DNA of 53,296 nt from Rhodopseudomonas palustris. GTDB taxonomy: Bacteria; Pseudomonadota; Alphaproteobacteria; Rhizobiales; Xanthobacteraceae. The position numbers and the translations under genes are program-made. The DNA lies in the NCBI GenBank assembly GCA_016215605.1, contig JACRJB010000072.1, forward strand, positions 1 through 53,296. Reading direction: 5' to 3'. The notes beneath the pieces are model-generated. The model saw nothing but the letters and a program-made list of their open reading frames with translations, had not been told where the DNA came from and did not search any database. Shown here piece by piece: positions 47,974 through 53,296 of this stretch (position 1 is the first letter of the stretch; each line of letters begins with the position of its first letter).

Positions 47974-49641
47974 TCAGCGCAGCAGCACGGTGGCGCGTTG
48001 CATGCTCGCGGCGATCTCGGCGGTGGCAGCGCTCTGCTCCTCGGCCGTGGAGGCGGTCGCGGCGACGAACTCATTGACGCCGTCGATCGCCTGCTTGATG
48101 GCACTGAGTGCGCCGACGACGTCGCCGGCGATGCCGTTGAGATTGTCGATCTGGCCGACGATCTGATCGGTGGCGTTCCGCGCCTGCCCGGCCAGCGTCT
48201 TCACCTCCTGCGCCACCACCGCGAAGCCGCGGCCGGCCTCGCCGGCGCGCGCCGATTCGATCGTGGCGTTGAGCGCCAGCAGATTGATCTGGCCGGTGAT
48301 GCCGCCGATGATTTCGGCGATCCCGCTCATCGCCCTGGCGGCTTCGTCGAGACGCTTGGCCTGACCGTCCGCGACATCGACTTCGGCGACCGCACGATGC
48401 GTCGTCTCGCGCGACCGGTTGGTCGCTTCGGCGATCATCTGCACCGTGCTGCTCAGCTCCTCGGTGCTCTCCGCCGACCTGATCAGCATGCCGCGCGCTT
48501 CTTCATTGGCGATCCGACGCTGCACCTGCGGAGTGATATCGGCCGCATACTTCACCACCTTGTAGGGCTTGCCGTCGAGATCGAGGATCGGGTTGTAGGA
48601 CGCCTGGATCCAGACCTCTCGGCCGTCCTTGGCGATCCGCCGGAATTCGCCGGCCTGATACTCGCCGTGAGCCAGCCGCTCCCAGAACTCGCGATAGGCC
48701 GCGGTGTTGCGGTCGGCCGGGTCCATGAACATGCTGTGGTGACGGCCCTTGATCTCGGCCAGCGAGTAACCGGTCGCCTTCAGGAAGTTCTCGTTGGCAT
48801 CGAGAATCGTGCCGTCGGTCTTGAATTCGATCACCGCCTGCGACTTGCGGATCGCCGCGATCTGGCCTGCGCTGTCGGCGGCGGCGAGCTTCTGCGCGGT
48901 GACGTCGGTGGCGAACTTCACCACCTTAAAGGGCCGCCCCTTGTGATCGAGGATCGGATTGTAGGACGCCAGGATCCAGACCTCGCGGCCGCCTTTGCCG
49001 ATCCGCTTGAACGAGCCGGTGAAAGCTTCGCCGCTGTTGAGCCGGCGCCAGAAATCCCGGTAGGTCTCGCTGTCCCGGTCGGCCGGCGCGACGAACATGC
49101 TGTGATGCTTTCCGGCGATCTCGGCCAGTGAATAGCCGAGCGCCGCGAGAAACTTGTCGTTGGCGGTGACGATGGTGCCATCGAGCGCGAACTCGATCAC
49201 CGCCTGGACGCGGCCGATCGCGGCGATCTTGCCGGCGTCCTCCAGGGTGTGGGTCTTGGCCGCGGTGATATCTGCGGCGAACTTCACCACGCCGGTCGGC
49301 TGGCCGTGACGATCGAGAATCGGGTTGTAGGTCGCCTGGATCCAGACCTCGCGACCGTCCTTGCCGATCCGCAGGAACTCGCCGCTGTGATACGCACCGC
49401 CGCGCAGGCCGGACCAGAACTCGCGATACGCCGCACCGTCGTGCTCCGACGGATCGACGAAGATGCGGTGATGCCGTCCCTTGATCTCCTCGAGCGTATA
49501 GCCGAGCAGCGTGAGGAAGTTCGCATTGGCGGTCCGGATCATCCCATCGAGATCGAATTCGATGACAGCCTGCGACCGGTCGATCGCCGCGAGCAACGCA
49601 GCCGCGCGCTCCCGATCGGCGTTTCGGGAAAACGGAAACAT
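47974..49641 (-). CDS. Soluble chemotaxis transducer with three tandem PAS domains
   Basis: 555 aa. Three PAS/PAC units at about residues 12-130, 133-252 and 255-374 share the frame AVIEF-x-DG-x-I, GY-x-x-x-EI, EVWI-x-A-x-YNPI and VVKFA-x-DIT. The C-terminus (about 380-555) is a methyl-accepting signalling domain with the hairpin tip [17 protein letters not shown] and [11 protein letters not shown]. No membrane segment or signal peptide is present, so it is cytoplasmic and probably senses redox or oxygen through PAS-bound cofactor, as BdlA/Aer-type proteins do. It is convergent with oxyR, 7 nt apart. Confidence 0.9.
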   Translation of the reverse strand: MFPFSRNADRERAAALLAAIDRSQAVIEFDLDGMIRTANANFLTLLGYTLEEIKGRHHRIFVDPSEHDGAAYREFWSGLRGGAYHSGEFLRIGKDGREVWIQATYNPILDRHGQPTGVVKFAADITAAKTHTLEDAGKIAAIGRVQAVIEFALDGTIVTANDKFLAALGYSLAEIAGKHHSMFVAPADRDSETYRDFWRRLNSGEAFTGSFKRIGKGGREVWILASYNPILDHKGRPFKVVKFATDVTAQKLAAADSAGQIAAIRKSQAVIEFKTDGTILDANENFLKATGYSLAEIKGRHHSMFMDPADRNTAAYREFWERLAHGEYQAGEFRRIAKDGREVWIQASYNPILDLDGKPYKVVKYAADITPQVQRRIANEEARGMLIRSAESTEELSSTVQMIAEATNRSRETTHRAVAEVDVADGQAKRLDEAARAMSGIAEIIGGITGQINLLALNATIESARAGEAGRGFAVVAQEVKTLAGQARNATDQIVGQIDNLNGIAGDVVGALSAIKQAIDGVNEFVAATASTAEEQSAATAEIAASMQRATVLLR

Positions 49642-49833
49642 GGATCTGCGGCCTCCGGTGATCGACGGGGAAACCGCGAACTCATCCGCTCACGGCCTGC
49701 AATGCCATGAGCTTGATGCCGGATGATTAAAAAATCACCTATTCGGACACCTCGTTCAACTACGCAACCCATGATACGCAAAACTACGGGGGCGAAAACG
49801 TGAGCGCCGGGAATGACGCGCGGAGAGCCGGAG

Positions 49834-49984
49834 TTAGCGCGCCAAGATCGCGGCGGCTTCGTTGGCGGCGCGTTGCATGCTGTTCGACATCTCGCCGGTG
49901 ACCGTGCTCTGCTCCTCGACCGCAGAGGCCGTCGAATGGACGTATTTGCTGACGTTCTTCATCGATCATCTGCGCAGTGATCAA
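49834..49984 (-). pseudogene. 3' remnant of a second chemotaxis transducer
   Basis: On the minus strand 49834-49962 encodes VSKYVHSTASAVEEQS, then TVTGEMSNSMQRAA, ending in ILAR and a stop. This is the C-terminal end of an MCP signalling domain, matching [14 protein letters not shown] and SMQRATVL of the intact gene next door. The upstream part (ITAQMIDE) is in another frame, so a one-base frameshift lies near 49955, and the similarity stops shortly after. No start or tip region remains. Confidence 0.8.
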
Positions 49985-50006
49985 GCTCGCTCAAAGACCT
50001 GCCAGC

Positions 50007-50132
50007 CCGTGGTCCTCCGCGATCCTCGAAGCCATCAACCGCTTGCAGGCGATGATCCAATTAGATCTCGACGGCAAGGTTCTCGGCGCCAACGACAACG
50101 TCCTCAGCGTACGTCGCACGAAATATTGTTGA
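50007..50132 (+). pseudogene. 5' PAS remnant of a chemotaxis transducer, opposite strand
   Basis: On the plus strand the frame reads LEAINRLQAMIQLDLDGK, then VLGANDNVLSV, and ends at a TGA at 50130. It matches the first PAS unit of the intact transducer ([17 protein letters not shown]). The expected GYxxxEI continuation is missing. It is head to head with the 3' remnant, which points to an inversion or two separate fragments. Confidence 0.7.
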
Positions 50133-50347
50133 GTTTCCCGATTTCGGCGGTGCGCCAGAACATGCGGGCGGCTTTTGTTCTGGATCAGGATCAGGATCAG
50201 CATGAGTGCCGAAAACGGCTACAAGAAGATCGCCGATCCGCCGCAAATGTCGCGGCGGATCGACGGAGGGGATAAGACGAGGCCGCCCTGCCGAGCGCAC
50301 TCGGAACTCGAGCGGACGGCGCCGTCGCGGGCGCAGTGCAGGCCGGC
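50133..50347. other. Non-coding stretch downstream of the superoxide dismutase gene
   Basis: It holds three perfect tandem copies of GGATCA at 50182-50199 and the hairpin at 50234-50262. Short open frames are not credible genes. Confidence 0.5.
50234..50262 (-). terminator. Hairpin downstream of the superoxide dismutase gene
   Basis: Eleven-base perfect arms (50234-50244 and 50252-50262) around a 7-nt loop, 85 nt beyond the stop codon. On the minus strand it is followed by a modestly T-rich GATCTTCTTG, so termination is plausible but not certain. Confidence 0.4.
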
Positions 50348-51082
50348 TCAGACGCCCAGCGTGCCGGCCTTGGCGGCTTCGTAGCGCTCGGCGACCTTGC
50401 TCCAGTTCACCGTGTTCCACCACGCCTTGAGATAATCGGCGCGGCGGTTCTGGTAGTTGAGATAATAGGCGTGCTCCCAGACGTCGTTGCCCATCAGCAC
50501 GCGCTTGCCGTCCATCAGCGGCGTGTCCTGATTCGGCCGCGCCTCGATCGCCAGCTTGCCGTCCTTGCTCACCGTGACGAACACCCAGCCGGAGCCGAAC
50601 TGCTTGCCGCCGGCGGCGTTGAAGTCGGTCTGGAATTTCTCCATACCGCCGAGGTCGCGGTCGATCGCCGCCAGCACCTCGCCGGACGGCTTGCCGCCGT
50701 TCGGGCCCATGATCTGCCAGAACATGGTGTGATTGGCGTGGCCGCCGAGATTGTTGCGGACGCCGGTGCGGATCGCCTCCGGCACGTCGCCGAGCTTGCC
50801 GAGCACGTCCTGCACCGGCATCTCGGCCAGCTTCGGATGGTCCTTGGCGAAATTGTTCATGTTGGTGACATAGGCCTGGTGATGCTTGCCATGGTGGATC
50901 TCCATGGTCTTGGCGTCGATGTGCGGCTCCAGCGCGGCGGCCGCATAGGGCAGCGGCGGCAGCGTGAACGGGCCGCTGGGCGCGGCCGCGGCGGCCTGCG
51001 CAAACGCCAGCCGCGGCGCGGCCGCAGCGGCGACCAATCCGGTGGCGGCCATCATCAGATGGCGTCGGGACAGCAATGACAT
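50348..51082 (-). CDS. Tat-exported superoxide dismutase, Mn-type
   Basis: 244 aa. The N-terminus SLLSRRHLMMAATGLVAA is a twin-arginine signal with cleavage about AFAQA, so the folded metalloenzyme should reach the periplasm. Metal ligands are His63 (EIHHGKHHQAY), His118 (GGHANHTMFW), and the Asp and His of NDVWEHAYYLNYQN. Gly in NLGGHANH and Gln in PNQDTPL are the residues typical of Mn rather than Fe enzymes; cambialistic use remains possible. Export distinguishes it from cytoplasmic SodA/SodB. Near katG/oxyR but separately transcribed. Confidence 0.93.
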   Translation of the reverse strand: MSLLSRRHLMMAATGLVAAAAAPRLAFAQAAAAAPSGPFTLPPLPYAAAALEPHIDAKTMEIHHGKHHQAYVTNMNNFAKDHPKLAEMPVQDVLGKLGDVPEAIRTGVRNNLGGHANHTMFWQIMGPNGGKPSGEVLAAIDRDLGGMEKFQTDFNAAGGKQFGSGWVFVTVSKDGKLAIEARPNQDTPLMDGKRVLMGNDVWEHAYYLNYQNRRADYLKAWWNTVNWSKVAERYEAAKAGTLGV

Positions 51083-51252
51083 GGGGTTCCTCCGTTGCGG
51101 CTTCCGCCTGTTCTTGAACTACGCCCGCCGCCGGTGGCAGTTTCGACCGGAACCGCGGCATCGCTGCGGCGGAGTAGCGCAGCGGATCATCACATGTTCG
51201 CGGCGCCCGCGCCAACGCGCAGCGCGACTGGCGCAGACGTCACGCAAGATTC

Positions 51253-52272
51253 TCAGAAACGATAGGCCAGCGTCAGCGAGCCGTAATCCGACGAGGACCG
51301 CGCCTGCGTGGTGTATTCGCGCGAGCGGCGAATCCAGGTCAGCGACGCCAGGAAGCCGGCCTGATTGAACACTTCGGCGCCGCCGACGAGGTCGTACACG
51401 AACGCTGCGCGCGTCACCTTCGGGCTGCTGGCGAAAGTGCTGCCGTCGAGGAAGATGTTGCGCGCCACGCCGCGCGCCTGCACGCCGCCGAACAACGAAA
51501 AGCCCCAGAACGGGGCCGCCGGATCCGGACTGACGAAGTTGGCGCCCGAGATGCCGGGGCGAATCAGCGTCGGTCCCCAGGTGGTGGACAGCGCGCGGCC
51601 GAACCGGACGAGCGCGCCGGCCTCGCCATAGGTGAAGACGTTGCCGGCCGTCACGCCGAGCGACGGGATGACGTCGGCGCCGAAGCCGCCGCCGAAGTCG
51701 GTGCCGAACTTCCAGCGCCTGTCCCAAGCCACCAGCAGGCCGGGCTCGTCGCGGAGTTGATAGCCGTTGACGGCGGGTCCGTTCTGACCGAGCCAGCTGT
51801 GGAAGCCCGACTGCACGGCCTCGCCGAGCGACGCACGCCCGCCGACGACGCCGACCTGCAGCTCGAACGAATCGAGCTGACGGCGGCCGCTCTCCTGCGC
51901 GGCGTTGAAGCCGGTGTACAGCCAGCCGCCGAACGGGCGGTCGACCCCGGGCGTGTAGTTGCCGCGTGTATCACGGTCGGGCGTGTAGATACTTTGCGCG
52001 AGCGCGATCCATTCCACCTGCCGCCGCACCGGGCCGGCCGGCGCGCCGAATGTCAGCAGCGCCGGATGGAAGAAACCGAACAGCTGAGCGGCGAGCAGAT
52101 CGCGCGCGAAGTCATCGAACACGAAGGAGAGCCGGAAGCCGGACGTGTAGTCGCGGTCGGTGCGGGAGACGACGTCGTTCTCGCCGATCAGAACAGCGCG
52201 CTGTGCGACTGCCTGGTGGGACAGCAGCATCGCGACGGCGAGGGTGACAACCTGGGCAATCCTGCGGTGCAT
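51253..52272 (-). CDS. lpxR: LpxR-type lipid A deacylase (DUF2219) outer-membrane protein
   Basis: 339 aa. Signal peptide at 1-23 (cleavage after AVA). The family motifs are ENDVVSRTDRDYTSGFRL (Asn32, Ser44), DRPFGGWLYTG and VGVVGGRASLGEAVQ, then His158 in QSGFHSW. These match the N-terminal Asn, the Ser and the His implicated in the Salmonella 3'-O-deacylase. The final residues SLTLAYRF end in Phe, as expected for a beta-barrel outer-membrane protein. LpxR removes the 3'-acyloxyacyl group of lipid A. Activity on this organism's lipid A is inferred. Confidence 0.85.
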   Translation of the reverse strand: MHRRIAQVVTLAVAMLLSHQAVAQRAVLIGENDVVSRTDRDYTSGFRLSFVFDDFARDLLAAQLFGFFHPALLTFGAPAGPVRRQVEWIALAQSIYTPDRDTRGNYTPGVDRPFGGWLYTGFNAAQESGRRQLDSFELQVGVVGGRASLGEAVQSGFHSWLGQNGPAVNGYQLRDEPGLLVAWDRRWKFGTDFGGGFGADVIPSLGVTAGNVFTYGEAGALVRFGRALSTTWGPTLIRPGISGANFVSPDPAAPFWGFSLFGGVQARGVARNIFLDGSTFASSPKVTRAAFVYDLVGGAEVFNQAGFLASLTWIRRSREYTTQARSSSDYGSLTLAYRF

Positions 52273-52423
52273 GGAATGCGATCCACGATGAATGCGGAAC
52301 TATCAGGTGACGCCGCTGCGTTGGCAAGGCGGCTGTTGCAACTTCCGGTAACAGAACGGTGGATGACCTTCGCGCGTTGCGCCCGAGACACAGGGTTCCG
52401 GTTCCAAGATACCCGGCAACGAC

Positions 52424-52450
52424 AAAAGGGCGGCCTCGCGGCCGCCCTTT
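52424..52450. terminator. pnp intrinsic terminator
   Basis: AAAGGGCGGCC (52425-52435) and GGCCGCCCTTT (52440-52450) pair perfectly around TCGC. On the minus strand the stem ends in CCCTTTTGTC, 43 nt beyond the pnp stop. Confidence 0.93.
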
Positions 52451-52493
52451 GATCATCTATCAACCAGACTGCCCGTTTGGGCGGCAGCCGGAA

Positions 52494-53296
52494 CTACTCG
52501 CCGGCGGCCTGGGCCGGGGCTTCGCCTTCGGCCTTCTGCTTGGCCTCGAGGTCCTCGCCGGTCTCCTGATCGACCACCTTCATCGACAGCCGGGTCTTGC
52601 CGCGGTCGTCGAAGCCGAGCAGCTTGACCTTGACCTTGTCGCCTTCCTTGACGACGTCGGAGGTCTTCTGCACGCGGCCGGCGGCGAGCTGGCTGATGTG
52701 CACAAGGCCGTCCTTGGCGCCGAAGAAGTTCACGAAGGCGCCGAACTCCATCACCTTGACGACGGTGCCTTCGTAGATCTCGCCGACTTCCGGATCGGAT
52801 GCGATCGACTTGATCCACTTGATGGCGGCCTTGATCGACTCACCATCGCTGGAAGCGACCTTGACGGTGCCGTCGTCCTCGATGTTGACCTTGGCGCCGG
52901 TCTTCTCGACGATCTCGCGGATCACCTTGCCGCCGGTGCCGATCACTTCACGGATCTTGTCGGTCGGGATCTTGAAGGTCTCGATCCGCGGCGCGTGTTC
53001 GCCGAGTTCGGCGCGGGCGCGGTCGAGCGCCTTGGACATCTCACCCAGGATGTGGATGCGGCCGTCCTTGGCCTGGCCGAGCGCCACCTTCATGATCTCT
53101 TCGGTGATGCCGGCGATCTTGATGTCCATCTGCAGCGAGGTGATGCCCTGCTCGGTGCCGGCCACCTTGAAGTCCATGTCGCCGAGATGATCTTCGTCAC
53201 CGAGGATGTCGGAGAGCACCGCGAAGCGCTCGCCTTCCAGGATCAGGCCCATCGCGATGCCCGCGGTCGGCCGCTTCAGCGGCACGCCGGCGTCCA
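52494..53296 (-). CDS. pnp: Polyribonucleotide nucleotidyltransferase, C-terminal part
   Basis: About 267 residues are visible; the N-terminal part lies beyond the right edge. The visible start is in the second RNase PH domain, with the catalytic Asp cluster in [17 protein letters not shown]. Then come a KH domain ([21 protein letters not shown]) and an S1 domain ([26 protein letters not shown]). The tail is acidic and Ala-rich. PNPase degrades RNA 3' to 5' with phosphate. It is not broken, just cut by the window edge. Confidence 0.98.
   Translation of the reverse strand, partial: DAGVPLKRPTAGIAMGLILEGERFAVLSDILGDEDHLGDMDFKVAGTEQGITSLQMDIKIAGITEEIMKVALGQAKDGRIHILGEMSKALDRARAELGEHAPRIETFKIPTDKIREVIGTGGKVIREIVEKTGAKVNIEDDGTVKVASSDGESIKAAIKWIKSIASDPEVGEIYEGTVVKVMEFGAFVNFFGAKDGLVHISQLAAGRVQKTSDVVKEGDKVKVKLLGFDDRGKTRLSMKVVDQETGEDLEAKQKAEGEAPAQAAGE

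Noticed and set aside
50205-50430. Short plus-strand frames starting near ATGAGTGCCGAAAACG
   Set aside because: They overlap the 3' end of the dismutase gene, have no conserved motif and no good ribosome-binding sequence.

Overview
The window reads as a chromosomal segment of a GC-rich alphaproteobacterium of the Bradyrhizobium/Rhodopseudomonas group, with Rhodopseudomonas palustris or a close relative as my best guess (inference). The pointers are an Irr regulator with a heme-regulatory Cys-Pro motif, a DivL cell-cycle kinase, the AddAB system of alphaproteobacteria, a FabA-FabB-FabI cluster beside irr, and several families of paired palindromic intergenic repeats. Nearly all of it is housekeeping chromosome. 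I see no phage, plasmid, IS element, CRISPR array or toxin-antitoxin island.

Layout, left to right. (1) 1-3.5 kb: a long poly-C tract at the window edge, a glycerol-3-phosphate type binding protein (ugpB), a CaiB-type CoA transferase, a small GIY-YIG protein and tRNA-Ala(GGC). (2) 3.5-9 kb: a TIGR02300-type acidic protein, aroA, a DUF374 acyltransferase on the opposite strand, cmk and rpsA, closed by a strong terminator and two palindromic repeats. (3) 9.4-17.2 kb, all on the plus strand: sppA, ihfB, a LapA-like membrane protein, then trpF-trpB-trpA-accD-folC with 1-4 nt overlaps or short gaps, and a metallophosphoesterase. (4) 17.5-34.5 kb, all on the minus strand, transcribed right to left: ubiE-ubiB-coaBC-dut-divL-tsaE/amgK-pilZ-murU-addB-addA-trxA. 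Many junctions are ATGA or GTGA overlaps. This block joins ubiquinone synthesis, CoA synthesis, dUTP hygiene, cell-cycle signalling, tRNA t6A modification, cell-wall sugar recycling and double-strand-break repair. (5) 34.9-41.4 kb: mutM, a degenerate trypsin-like secreted protein, a MoeB/ThiF-type E1-like enzyme, a D-2-hydroxyacid dehydrogenase, an exported SH3-domain protein and irr, with repeats in most gaps. (6) 41.6-44.5 kb: fabA-fabB-fabI for unsaturated fatty acid synthesis, divergent from irr. (7) 44.6-53.3 kb: divergent katG/oxyR, a soluble three-PAS chemotaxis transducer, two inverted remnants of a second transducer, a Tat-exported Mn-type superoxide dismutase, an LpxR-type lipid A deacylase and the 3' part of pnp, which runs off the right edge.

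The most unusual item is CoaBC. Its N-terminus carries a FitA-like ribbon-helix-helix DNA-binding domain, and a perfect 21-bp palindrome lies 38 bp upstream of its start codon. Together they suggest a CoA-biosynthetic enzyme that could bind its own promoter. Other points of interest are the TsaE-AmgK fusion with murU and a PilZ gene beside divL, loss of zinc-knuckle cysteines in three separate proteins, a nested palindrome inside a palindromic repeat, two strong palindromes between katG and oxyR, and the broken chemotaxis gene next to an intact paralogue.
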